Below, piece by piece: positions 9,485 to 18,044 of a DNA stretch of 64,000 nt (position 1 is its first letter; every line of letters starts with the position of its first letter). Location of the stretch: contig AP017959.1 in the NCBI GenBank assembly GCA_002356215.1, positions 1,664,195 to 1,728,194 of the forward strand, given 5' to 3'. The notes below the pieces were generated by a model. The model was not told the DNA's origin and did no database searches. It saw nothing but the letters and a program-made list of their open reading frames with translations. The position numbers were made by a program, and so were the translations under genes. The DNA is from [Synechococcus] sp. NIES-970 (GTDB taxonomy: Bacteria > Cyanobacteriota > Cyanobacteriia > Cyanobacteriales > MRBY01).

Positions 9485-10615
9485 ATGAACGGCAATTTTC
9501 GCATCGGGAATTTGTTTGGGATTCCTTTCTACATCAATATTTCTTGGTTTATCGTCCTAGTGCTTGTCACCCTAAACTTTGGGGGTGGACTGGCAGCCCA
9601 ATTCCCGAGCCTTGGCATTGGTGCTTTATTGTTGGGATTTGTGGCCGGCTTAATGCTATTTGCCTCTGTATTGCTCCATGAATTGGGCCATAGCTACGCA
9701 GCAATTCGCCAGGGAATTGGCGTCAACTCCATTACCCTATTTCTCTTCGGGGGACTGGCGAGCCTTGATGAAGAAGCGAAGACTCCCGGTGGTGCGTTCT
9801 GGATTGCTGTTGCTGGGCCGCTTGTGAGTTTGGCTCTATTTATCGCACTTTTTCTTTTAACGGGTAGTGGTGTCCTGAGTGGGCCGCCAGCGGCGATCGC
9901 CGGATTGTTGGCTTACATCAACTTGATCTTAGCGACCTTTAACATGATTCCTGGGTTGCCCCTCGATGGTGGGAACGTGCTAAAGTCCATCGTTTGGAAA
10001 CTGACGGGGAATCGTTTTACTGGCACCATTTGGGCGAGCCGCGTCGGTCAGTTTATCGGTTGGACGGCGATTATTCTCGGTGTATTATCTATCCTTGGGA
10101 TTTCTAACGTAGGTAGCTTCTGGACACTGATTATCGGTTGGTTCCTGTTACAAAATGCGGGACGTTCAGCCCAGTCAGCCACTATTCAATCGGCCCTTTC
10201 TGGTCTGACAGCAGCGGACGCGGTGCTTAAAGATAGCCCAATCATCGCGGCAGAGACGACATTACGGGATTTGGCCAATAGTGTGATTCGCTCTGGTAAC
10301 CAATGGAAACGCTTCTTGGTCCAAGATGAAGCGGGTCAACTGCTTGGGGAGATCCATCTAGATGTGCTCAAGACAGTGCCTACTAACGAATGGCCCCACG
10401 AGCAAGTGAGTGCTTTCATCAAACCTGTGCCTGCTGAAAATCAAGTGTCGTCTGATTTATCACTCTTGGATGTGGCTGAAAAATTAGAACGCCAAGGTTT
10501 ACAGGCCCTCGCTGTGATCCAGACGAATGGTACGCTCGTGGGCCTGCTAGAGAAGTCGGCTATTATTAAACGCCTCCAGGAAAGTCGTCAAAATCCGGAA
10601 ATGCAATCTGCTTAA
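9485..10615 (+). CDS. Site-2 protease family membrane metalloprotease (M50) with CBS domains
   Basis: A 376-residue integral-membrane zinc protease. The zinc motif HELGH (65-69) lies in the second hydrophobic segment, and the third ligand is D161 in the NMIPGLPLDGG motif. About six transmembrane segments occupy residues 18-215. A cytoplasmic pair of CBS modules follows (about 230-365), which could sense adenine nucleotides. This is the group-III SpoIVFB-like/slr-type S2P architecture found widely in cyanobacteria; related proteins cut anti-sigma factors or membrane-bound regulators. The start ATG has a good ribosome site (TGGGAGGT about 8 nt upstream). It is convergent with the histidine kinase gene downstream. 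Confidence 0.92.
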   Translation: MNGNFRIGNLFGIPFYINISWFIVLVLVTLNFGGGLAAQFPSLGIGALLLGFVAGLMLFASVLLHELGHSYAAIRQGIGVNSITLFLFGGLASLDEEAKTPGGAFWIAVAGPLVSLALFIALFLLTGSGVLSGPPAAIAGLLAYINLILATFNMIPGLPLDGGNVLKSIVWKLTGNRFTGTIWASRVGQFIGWTAIILGVLSILGISNVGSFWTLIIGWFLLQNAGRSAQSATIQSALSGLTAADAVLKDSPIIAAETTLRDLANSVIRSGNQWKRFLVQDEAGQLLGEIHLDVLKTVPTNEWPHEQVSAFIKPVPAENQVSSDLSLLDVAEKLERQGLQALAVIQTNGTLVGLLEKSAIIKRLQESRQNPEMQSA

Positions 10616-10711
10616 GCACCATTTGCTATTGCAAAAATTATGAATATCAGGCAATCGCCTTTCAGAAATCTTAAGGGAACTGGGGCGATCGCCTTTTGAT
10701 TTTGAAATCGC

Positions 10712-11992
10712 TCAGATTGGGTCTGACTGGGCGGCACAAAGTGGTAGGCGTACCGTAAATGCAGTGCCATGATTCACCTGGCTCGCAAGATGAATGCTCC
10801 CTCTCAAGAGATCAACCGATTGTTTAACAATGCTCAAACCGAGCCCAGTACCGGGGATATTACTAACATTGCAGCCACGATGGAAGGGTTCAAACAGATA
10901 TTTTTTATCTTTTCTGGTGATCCCAATTCCCTGATCTTCTACTTTGATAATCACAGTATTTTTCCACTTGCGCACCCTGAGGGCGATCGCCTTAGCTTCG
11001 GCAGTATAATGAATCGCATTAATTAATAGATTGCTGAGAATTGAGCGGAGCAAACGTTCATCAATTTCTGCCAGAATCTGACGACTAGAACAGATAAATT
11101 GGATGGGATTGATTGCACGGACAAATTCTCCCTCCGTGAGTAAATCGCGGCAAAAATCCACAATATCGATTGTTTCTAAGTTCACCTCTAAAACTTTGGC
11201 TTCAATGCGGCCGAGCACCAAAATATCATCAATAATTTGGGTCATGCGCTCAACGTTTCCGTTGATATTCGCCAAATAATCTGCCTTCTCCTCAGGAGAT
11301 AGATGTTCGTTATAACGTTTTAGAGAAGAAATCGAGAGGGTAATATTATTTAGAGGATTGCGAAATTCATGACAGACCATCGCAATAAAGCGCGATCGCA
11401 TTTCGTTTAATTCCTTGAGCTGCTGATTGGCCTGCCGCAGCTTCTGGGTCCGTTCATGAATTTTTAGCTCCAAATCTTCATTGGTCTGCTCCAGTACCTT
11501 TTCTGCCCAACGCCGCTGGCTAATGTCCCGGAAAGTGACGACCGCCCCAATCAACGTGCCTGCTTCATCGCGCATTGGCGTACTGATATACTCCACCGGG
11601 AAATGGCTACCATCTTTGCGCCAAAATACCTCGGTCATCACCCGATGGGTACTACCATCTTTCAAGGCGGCATAAATCGGGCAGGCCTCCCGGGGATAGG
11701 CGCTGCCATCGGCGTGGGAATGGTGGAGCACAGCATGCATCGATTTGCCCACGAGTTCCTCTAGGGGCCAATCAATCATCTGCGCCGCCGCCGGATTCAC
11801 AAAGGTGACATTACCCTCTAAATCCAGGCCATAAACCCCTTCCCCAACGGCATTGAGAATCAGCTGATGCTGGCGGCGGAGTTGACTCAGCTCCTGTTCG
11901 ACAGGCTGAGCAAGGGAATGGTCTTTTTTTTCGGTGGCCATCATGGCAACGGGGTGATTAATGGGCAGAGTCAAGGGGCTATCGGTCGTCAT
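10712..11992 (-). CDS. PAS-domain sensor histidine kinase
   Basis: A 426-residue kinase with no transmembrane segment, so probably cytoplasmic. It has a PAS domain (about 42-155; GEGVYGLDLEGNVTFVNPAAA and the PAC tail VVTFRDIS), a coiled-coil linker (160-200), a HisKA domain with H208 in MVCHEFRNPLN, and a HATPase domain with VEDQGIGI and GTGLGLSIVKQ. It is divergent from an AraC-type response regulator across a 349-bp gap, so the two probably form a signalling pair. The signal is unknown. The nearest downstream target by position is the cyanate operon. Confidence 0.9.
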   Translation of the reverse strand: MTTDSPLTLPINHPVAMMATEKKDHSLAQPVEQELSQLRRQHQLILNAVGEGVYGLDLEGNVTFVNPAAAQMIDWPLEELVGKSMHAVLHHSHADGSAYPREACPIYAALKDGSTHRVMTEVFWRKDGSHFPVEYISTPMRDEAGTLIGAVVTFRDISQRRWAEKVLEQTNEDLELKIHERTQKLRQANQQLKELNEMRSRFIAMVCHEFRNPLNNITLSISSLKRYNEHLSPEEKADYLANINGNVERMTQIIDDILVLGRIEAKVLEVNLETIDIVDFCRDLLTEGEFVRAINPIQFICSSRQILAEIDERLLRSILSNLLINAIHYTAEAKAIALRVRKWKNTVIIKVEDQGIGITRKDKKYLFEPFHRGCNVSNIPGTGLGLSIVKQSVDLLRGSIHLASQVNHGTAFTVRLPLCAAQSDPI

Positions 11993-12341
11993 GCTTTGTA
12001 AAAATGCGATCGCCTAAAGCGTTCAACTGAATTATTTTGCTTTAAAAAATAACGAATTCTTAAAGTAAAGAAGCATCATGCCTTCATTCTTATGGTGTTC
12101 AAGGGAGCCTTTAAAGCTAGGGCTTACATTTTATCGAACAACAACGATTCACTTTTGTTTCGTATATTTAATTACATTTGATCAATCACATATCAGATAT
12201 TGATAAGACAAGCAAAAAAATATAATTTCCTAACCAAACAGCCCTAGATTGCGACTTATCGCTATTTTCAGAATACAAGTAAAGCATTAATAATTCTGAA
12301 GATAGCCTATCAAGGTGCAGTAGGACTAAAAATATCGAGCA
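11993..12341. promoter_or_regulatory. AT-rich divergent promoter region with an NtcA-like box
   Basis: This 349-bp gap separates the divergent kinase and regulator genes and holds no gene. It contains GTA-TATTTAAT-TAC at 12162-12175, which fits the NtcA consensus GTAN8TAC. A good TAN3T -10 box at the classical 22-23 nt spacing was not found on either strand, so use of the box is uncertain. Confidence 0.4.
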
Positions 12342-13175
12342 ATGACACCAACCAAAATTCTAATTATTGATGATGAAGCACAAACCCGTAATGTTTTTCT
12401 TAAATGTTTAGAATTTGAAGGCTATAAAACCTGTGCTGCCAGCAATGCCTTAGATGGGATTCAACTGGCCCTAGAGGAACGGCCTGATTTAATCATTTGT
12501 GATATTTTGATGCCCGATATGGACGGCTATTCTGTCTTAGCAAAATTAAGGCGATCGCCCCAAACCAAAGGAACACCTTTTATTTTTTTAACGGCAAAGG
12601 TTACCATGCCTGAGTTGCGCCAGGGGATGCAGTTGGGAGCCGACGACTATCTTACGAAGCCCTGTACCGTAGATCAGCTACTCGATGTTATTGCTGTGCG
12701 TTTGCAACGTCACCAAGCCATTTTAGAATGCCAATCTAGCCAGGTTCACAACCTCGCTATTCTGTCACAACAGCACCAAGATCTTGATTCAATCTCTTCC
12801 GAAGAATACGACTTTAGTTTTCCAGAAAGTGAACATTTAGCCCCTATTTTTCACTTTATCGAAATGAATTATAACCAGACCCTTAGGCTAGAAGATATCG
12901 CCAAAGAAGTTGGTTATTCTCCCACTTATTTGAGCAACTTAGTCAAAAAAGAAACAGGACAAACTATAAAGCAATGGATCATCGCCCGCCGCATGGTGCA
13001 GGCGAGAAGGCTCTTATGCACAACAGCAAGAACCGTTCGAGAAATCGCAAATTGTTGCGGCTATCCTGACCCCGGTTATTTTACAAGTCAGTTCCAAAAA
13101 ATTCACCAAAAGACGCCCCTGGGATGGCGTAAAAAAAGTAGTGAGTGTTACAGAAAAAACCATGCAATTTCCTGA
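12342..13175 (+). CDS. Response regulator with AraC-type DNA-binding output
   Basis: A 277-residue two-domain regulator. The receiver (1-125) keeps the acidic pair in LIIDDEAQT, the phosphoacceptor D54 in CDILMPD and the lysine in LTKP. After a 45-residue linker, an AraC-type double helix-turn-helix (about 170-270) contains DIAKEVGYSPTYLSNLVKKETG and REIANCCGYPDPGYFTSQF. It is likely phosphorylated by the divergent PAS kinase. The next gene downstream on the same strand is cynA, 250 bp away, so control of cyanate use is possible but unproven. Confidence 0.92.
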   Translation: MTPTKILIIDDEAQTRNVFLKCLEFEGYKTCAASNALDGIQLALEERPDLIICDILMPDMDGYSVLAKLRRSPQTKGTPFIFLTAKVTMPELRQGMQLGADDYLTKPCTVDQLLDVIAVRLQRHQAILECQSSQVHNLAILSQQHQDLDSISSEEYDFSFPESEHLAPIFHFIEMNYNQTLRLEDIAKEVGYSPTYLSNLVKKETGQTIKQWIIARRMVQARRLLCTTARTVREIANCCGYPDPGYFTSQFQKIHQKTPLGWRKKSSECYRKNHAIS

Positions 13176-13425
13176 AAAACACTAGAAGATATCAATCGTC
13201 AACTGATGCTTCTGTAGCTAATTTAACAAAAACAAATTTTTGGGGTAGATCTCCAAAAAAATCATTAAAAAACATCATTTTTATCTTAAAAAAATCCATA
13301 GGTCATTCTAAATTCGACTGTTAATATGTTGGGCATCTTGAAGCGGTTTTCGTAGGAATTCGAGGCGAGATAGTAACCGCAGATTCCTTTAGTTGCATCT
13401 GTCGATTTTTTAGTAGGCGCGGATT

Positions 13426-15057
13426 ATGACTTTGACTTCAGCACAGCACACTCTCCAGGGATTAGGACAATCTTTCGGTAGGCACTCTAACTTGCAATCT
13501 CTCTGTGGCACTTGCGGAAAATACCACGCAGGGGATGACCATTGGCAGTTTATGCAAACCATGCCCCAAGATCCCCTAGATCTAGTAGATGATCTCGTCA
13601 AAATGGGGATTTATAAAGAAAATCAATTGCGGGCAGCGGAGGGCGTCAATGCCTATGAGCTTAGAAAGGCTTTATTTTTAAAGCGCGTTGGTCGTGATGA
13701 CCCCCAACGGGAAAAGTTGATTTTAGCTTTATGTCAACAGGCGGGGGGATTAGAAAATGCCTTTGCTGCGGCCTTTGGCCCCCAGGCTGGTCTATTTTTT
13801 GGGGATGCTATTCGCAACAGTCGGCAGACCCGCCGGGAATTTTTACGAAACATGGCTGTTGGGGCGGCATTGGTCAGCTTAGCTAGCTGTGGCACCGGTC
13901 AAACACCTCCGGCGGAAGACGCTCCCACTGGCGCAGATGTCCCCAGCAACCTCGAAAAAACAGATCTCCAAATTGGTTTTATCCCGATCACCTGTGCTAC
14001 ACCGATCATCATGTCTGAGCCTTTGGGCTTCTATGAAAAGTACGGTTTTAACGCCAAGGTAGTCAAAATGCCCAGCTGGGGGGCGGTTAGAGATTCGGCG
14101 ATCGCCGGGGAATTGGACGCCTACCATATGCTCGCCCCCATGCCCATCGCCATGACCCTCGGTTTAGGCTCCGCCGCCTTTGGGGTGAAACTCGCCAGCA
14201 TCGAAAATGTGAATGGTCAGGCGATCACCGTTGCCGAACGTTATAAAGGCCAGGTGAATGGGCCAGCCGATTTTAAAGGCTTTACCATTGGTGTGCCCTT
14301 CCCCTATTCGATGCACAATTTGCTCTTGCGTTACTATCTCGCGACGGGCGGTCTCAATCCTGATGTGGATGTCCAAATCCGTCCTGTGCCCCCGCCAGAC
14401 AGTATTGCCCAGTTGATAGCCGGAGACATTGACGCCTATCTCATGCCCGATCCCTTTAACCAACGGGCTGTCTATGAAGGGGCTGGCTTTATCCATATGC
14501 TCACCAAAGAGATTTGGCCAGGACACCCCTGTTGCGCCTTTGCTGCCAGTGACCAGTGGATCGAAGCCAATCCCAATACCTTCCGTGCTTTGAATAAATC
14601 GATCATTGAAGCTGCTGGCTATGCACAGGACCCTGCAAACCGACCTGAGATCGCCAGAGCAATTTCTGAGCGGGCATTTTTAAATCAACCCGTTGAAGTG
14701 GTCGAAGCGGTCCTCACAGGCAACTTTGAAGATGGTAATGGCAACACCCTCAATGTGCCCGACCGGATTGGCTTTGAGCCCTATCCTTGGCAGAGTTTTG
14801 CCAATTGGATTTCTTCCCAGCTTGTTCGTTGGGATCTCCAAGGGGATGATTTAGCACCGCAGATTATCCCTGAAACGGGCTATGACACCGTGGGCACCGA
14901 CATTTTCTTGACGGATCTCGCCCGGGAACTGGCGACGGAATTAGGTCAAGAGGCGCCCAGTGAGATTTATCGGGAAGAAACCTTAAAATTCGACACCTTC
15001 GACCCTGCGGATCCTGCCGCCTATGTCGAACGACAAATTGAAGAATATGGCGTTTAA
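13426..15057 (+). CDS. cynA: Cyanate ABC transporter, substrate-binding lipoprotein (NrtA/CmpA family) with an extra N-terminal domain
   Basis: A 543-residue periplasmic solute-binding protein of the nitrate/bicarbonate/cyanate family. The binding domain (about 170-520) begins LQIGFIPITCATPIIMSEPLGFYEKYG and resembles NrtA and CmpA. The cyanate role is inferred because cynB, cynD and cyanase follow directly. The odd part is the start: a twin-arginine motif SRQTRREFL (132-140) and a lipobox LASC (152-155) are preceded by about 130 residues that include a CxxC pair (C27, C30) and are coding-like. Either this N-terminal domain stays in the cytoplasm until the signal is cleaved, or translation starts internally, though no better start is evident. 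A TAAGGAGA site links it to cynB 17 bp downstream. Confidence 0.85.
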   Translation: MTLTSAQHTLQGLGQSFGRHSNLQSLCGTCGKYHAGDDHWQFMQTMPQDPLDLVDDLVKMGIYKENQLRAAEGVNAYELRKALFLKRVGRDDPQREKLILALCQQAGGLENAFAAAFGPQAGLFFGDAIRNSRQTRREFLRNMAVGAALVSLASCGTGQTPPAEDAPTGADVPSNLEKTDLQIGFIPITCATPIIMSEPLGFYEKYGFNAKVVKMPSWGAVRDSAIAGELDAYHMLAPMPIAMTLGLGSAAFGVKLASIENVNGQAITVAERYKGQVNGPADFKGFTIGVPFPYSMHNLLLRYYLATGGLNPDVDVQIRPVPPPDSIAQLIAGDIDAYLMPDPFNQRAVYEGAGFIHMLTKEIWPGHPCCAFAASDQWIEANPNTFRALNKSIIEAAGYAQDPANRPEIARAISERAFLNQPVEVVEAVLTGNFEDGNGNTLNVPDRIGFEPYPWQSFANWISSQLVRWDLQGDDLAPQIIPETGYDTVGTDIFLTDLARELATELGQEAPSEIYREETLKFDTFDPADPAAYVERQIEEYGV

Positions 15058-15074
15058 GTAAGGAGAAAGATCCG

Positions 15075-15914
15075 ATGGCTGTTAGTAGTAAACCTTTACC
15101 AAAATCAATTTACAGTAGACCAAAAGAGTCTTTTTTTCAGAATGCAAATGTCCGGGCTGCATGTTTATTTATTGCTTCCCTCATTCTGTTTCTTGCCCTC
15201 TGGGAAATTGGTGCCCGGATGGAGCTATTTGCGAAGGGTATGCCTACCGCTTCGACGACGATTAAAGAATTATGGTGGTGGATTACCAATCCTTTTTTTG
15301 ATAATGGGCCGAATGACCTCGGCATTGGCTGGAACCTTCTCATCAGCCTGCGACGGGTGGCGATCGGTTATATTGCGGCATCTTTAGTCGCTGTTCCCCT
15401 GGGGATCTTAATTGGGATTTCTCCGGCGGCGAGGATGGGGTTTAATCCTTACATCCAACTTCTCAAGCCGATTTCTCCCTTGGCCTGGTTGCCCCTGGGA
15501 CTTTATATCCTGCGGGATTCGGAACAAACGGGGATCTTTATTATTTTTATTTCGAGTATTTGGCCGACGCTGATCAACACTTCCTTTGGGGTTGCCAATG
15601 TCAGTAAAGAATATCTCGATGTGGCGAAAACCTTAGGTGCCTCGCGTTTTCGCACAATTTTTAAGGTCATTATTCCAGCGGCTCTGCCAAATATTCTCGC
15701 AGGATTACGCATCAGTATGGGGATTGCCTGGTTGGTGATTGTAGCAGCGGAAATGCTGTTGGGCACTGGCCTGGGCTATTTCATCTGGAATGAATGGAAT
15801 AACCTCTATATTCCGAATATTTTGGTGGCGATTTTCATCATTGGCCTGGTTGGTTTAATCCTGGATAGTTGCTTTGCGGCTGTCGAAAAGTTTGTTGTAT
15901 TTGGTCGTAAATAA
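15075..15914 (+). CDS. cynB: Cyanate ABC transporter permease (NrtB-like)
   Basis: A 279-residue inner-membrane permease with about six transmembrane segments. The EAA-type loop that contacts the ATPase is visible as VAKTLGASRFRTIFKVIIPAALPNILAGLRI. It resembles NrtB, CmpB and SsuC permeases. A strong ribosome site (AGGAGAAAG) lies 8 nt before the ATG. Its stop shares one base with the cynD start (TAATG), showing tight coupling in the operon. Substrate assignment to cyanate rests on the downstream cyanase gene. Confidence 0.92.
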   Translation: MAVSSKPLPKSIYSRPKESFFQNANVRAACLFIASLILFLALWEIGARMELFAKGMPTASTTIKELWWWITNPFFDNGPNDLGIGWNLLISLRRVAIGYIAASLVAVPLGILIGISPAARMGFNPYIQLLKPISPLAWLPLGLYILRDSEQTGIFIIFISSIWPTLINTSFGVANVSKEYLDVAKTLGASRFRTIFKVIIPAALPNILAGLRISMGIAWLVIVAAEMLLGTGLGYFIWNEWNNLYIPNILVAIFIIGLVGLILDSCFAAVEKFVVFGRK

Positions 15915-16807
15915 TGAGTGTTACTCCTGTGAATTATGTAACTCCCCTCACACCAGAAGATACTTTTTCGGATACGGCGCAATTGTCGATTCGCAATGTC
16001 ACAAAGGTCTTCCATGGTCAACAAAGTTTGTTGGGTAAGGTGACCGGGAAAAAACCAAGGGATTATGTGGCGATCGAGGATATTAGCCTAGATATTGAGC
16101 CGAATACCTTTGTCTCCATCATTGGCCCTTCTGGTTGTGGGAAATCGACATTGCTATCGATGATTGCGGGGCTGTCTTCTGTGACCTCCGGTGAGATTCG
16201 CCTCAATGGGATGCCAATTACGGGGCCGGGGCCAGACCGGGGCATGGTGTTCCAAAGTTATGCGCTGATGCCCTGGATGACGGTGGAGGATAATCTCTAT
16301 TTTGCGGTGGAAACGGTTTATCCACAGATGCCGAAGCAGCAAATCAAACGCACGATCAAGGAGCACATTCAGCTCGTGGGTTTGACGGGGGCCGAGAAGA
16401 AGTATCCCCATCAAATTTCTGGGGGGATGAAGCAACGGGTGGGAATTGCCCGGGCCTTGGCGATTAATCCACAAATTTTGCTGATGGATGAGCCGTTTGG
16501 GGCACTGGATGCTTTGACCCGTGGGTTCTTGCAGGATGAGATCGAGCGCATCTGGGAGCGGGAACGGAAAACGGTGATCATGATTACCCACAGTATTGAT
16601 GAAGCACTGTTGCTGTCTGACCGGATCATTATGATGACTCGGGGGCCAGCGGCGCGGGTGGACGAAATTTTGGAGGTGCCTTTCCCCCGGCCTCGCAACC
16701 GTGAGGAGTTGGATCAGTATCCGGCTTACCACGATCTGAAGGTGGAAATGGAGCGCCATTTATCTCGGGAAACGAGGGCGGTTGAGGCGGCCAGAATTGG
16801 CGCTTAA
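15914..16807 (+). CDS. cynD: Cyanate ABC transporter ATPase (NrtD-like)
   Basis: A 297-residue ATP-binding subunit with Walker A GPSGCGKST, Q-loop VFQSYALMPWMTV, signature SGGMKQR, Walker B ILLMDEPFGALD and the switch histidine in MITHSIDEA. It belongs to the nitrate/sulfonate/taurine importer ATPases. It overlaps cynB by one nucleotide and lies 80 bp before cynS. It has no C-terminal solute-binding extension of the NrtC type. It would power uptake of cyanate through CynB after delivery by CynA. Confidence 0.93.
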   Translation: MSVTPVNYVTPLTPEDTFSDTAQLSIRNVTKVFHGQQSLLGKVTGKKPRDYVAIEDISLDIEPNTFVSIIGPSGCGKSTLLSMIAGLSSVTSGEIRLNGMPITGPGPDRGMVFQSYALMPWMTVEDNLYFAVETVYPQMPKQQIKRTIKEHIQLVGLTGAEKKYPHQISGGMKQRVGIARALAINPQILLMDEPFGALDALTRGFLQDEIERIWERERKTVIMITHSIDEALLLSDRIIMMTRGPAARVDEILEVPFPRPRNREELDQYPAYHDLKVEMERHLSRETRAVEAARIGA

Positions 16808-16887
16808 CTTCACCTGATGCAGGCGATCGCCTTTGCAAAACTTTACACACTCACACCATTTATCACCATTAAGAGAGGAATAATTCC

Positions 16888-17331
16888 ATGGCAATTTCTA
16901 CAGTGACCGAAAAGTTGTTGGCCGCGAAAAAAGCAGCGGGTTTGAGCTTCGCCGATCTAGAAGCAAAAGTTGGTTGCGATGAGGTCTGGATTGCGGCGGT
17001 TCTGTATGGCCAGGCCAGTGCTTCGGTGGAAGAAGCCACAAAGATTGTCCAAGCGCTCGGGGCGGATGAAGCTTTAATTGAAGCGCTCACGGAATATCCG
17101 GTGAAGGGTTCCCTCGAACCCGTGATTCCGACCGACCCACTGATTTACCGTTTCTATGAAATTATGCAGGTTTATGGGATGCCCATGAAGGCGGTGATCC
17201 ACGATAAGTTCGGCGATGGGATCATGAGCGCGATTGATTTCACTCTCGATGTGGAAAAAGTCGAGGATCCGAAAGGCGATCGCGTCAAAGTGATCATGTG
17301 CGGTAAGTTTTTGCCCTACAAAAAATGGTAA
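16888..17331 (+). CDS. cynS: Cyanate hydratase (cyanase)
   Basis: A 147-residue enzyme that converts cyanate and bicarbonate to ammonia and CO2, letting the cell use cyanate as nitrogen source. The family signature is clear: [27 protein letters not shown] carries the active-site Arg/Glu/Ser region equivalent, and the N-terminal helix-turn-helix-like bundle begins [21 protein letters not shown]. The length is typical. It follows cynD after 80 bp with a GAGAGGAA ribosome site. An intrinsic terminator begins 42 bp after its stop. The presence of cynABD plus cynS makes this a complete cyanate module. Confidence 0.97.
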   Translation: MAISTVTEKLLAAKKAAGLSFADLEAKVGCDEVWIAAVLYGQASASVEEATKIVQALGADEALIEALTEYPVKGSLEPVIPTDPLIYRFYEIMQVYGMPMKAVIHDKFGDGIMSAIDFTLDVEKVEDPKGDRVKVIMCGKFLPYKKW

Positions 17332-17373
17332 GACGGGCAGCAACTGAGCTGTAGGCAATCAAGGCGTTTGTTT

Positions 17374-17405
17374 GGGCTGTTGGTATTTAGACCGACAGCT
17401 CTTTT
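17374..17405 (+). terminator. Intrinsic terminator after cynS
   Basis: GGGCTGTTGGT (17374-17384) pairs with ACCGACAGCTC (17391-17401), giving an 11-bp stem with two G-T pairs around the loop ATTTAG, followed by TTTT. It would end or attenuate transcription between the cyn operon and the DUF1348 gene. Confidence 0.75.
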
Positions 17406-17434
17406 GTAGAACAAGATTTTGGAGAATTAAGAAA

Positions 17435-17911
17435 ATGACCACCCCAGCACAGAAGTTAGTACCCCCTTTTACGAGAGAAACGGCGATCGCCAAGGTGAGA
17501 ATGGCCGAAAATGCTTGGAATAGCCGCGATCCAGAGCGGGTTTCTATGGCCTACACCGAAGATAGTTTTTGGCGAAATCGGGCTGAGATCTTCCAAGGTC
17601 GTGACGTTATTCGCGAATTTCTGCGGCGCAAGTGGGACAAAGAATTAAACTATCGCCTCGTCAAAGAGATGTGGGCCTATGGCGATAACCGAATTTCGGT
17701 GCGTTTTCAGTACGAATGGCAGGATGATGCAGGCCAGTGGTATCGCGCCTATGGTAATGAAAATTGGGAATTTGCGGAAAATGGTTTGATGCGGCGGCGG
17801 GAAGCGAGCATTAACGATAAGCCCATTGCCGAATCGGAACGGCGATTTTTCTGGGATGCCCCAGGCGATCGCCCCCTAGATCACCCTGGTTTGATCAATT
17901 CGCCTGTCTAA
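17435..17911 (+). CDS. DUF1348 / NTF2-like protein downstream of cyanase
   Basis: A 158-residue protein of the nuclear-transport-factor-2 superfamily, DUF1348 branch: [39 protein letters not shown] and [20 protein letters not shown] are the conserved blocks. It is a cone-shaped fold that may bind a small ligand; no enzyme activity is established. The frame is open 21 codons further upstream, but the ATG at 17435 with GGAG at 17421 is the better start. It lies beyond the cynS terminator, so it may be expressed by read-through or from its own promoter. Its place next to cyanase suggests a linked but unknown role. Confidence 0.87.
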   Translation: MTTPAQKLVPPFTRETAIAKVRMAENAWNSRDPERVSMAYTEDSFWRNRAEIFQGRDVIREFLRRKWDKELNYRLVKEMWAYGDNRISVRFQYEWQDDAGQWYRAYGNENWEFAENGLMRRREASINDKPIAESERRFFWDAPGDRPLDHPGLINSPV

Positions 17912-18044
17912 AATGCTTGGTTTTTCCACCCTTGCTAAGTAGATTTTGCTGCTCTTTTTTTGAAGCTTCAACCTGTTACAAGTCGCCGAAATGTCACAAT
18001 AGATGCAGTAAAGTTTGTAAAGCAAGAATCTTCCTGAAAATCCT

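Noticed and set aside
13214..13227. An NtcA box upstream of cynA (GTAN8AAC)
   Set aside because: One consensus base is wrong and no -10 box lies at the right distance.
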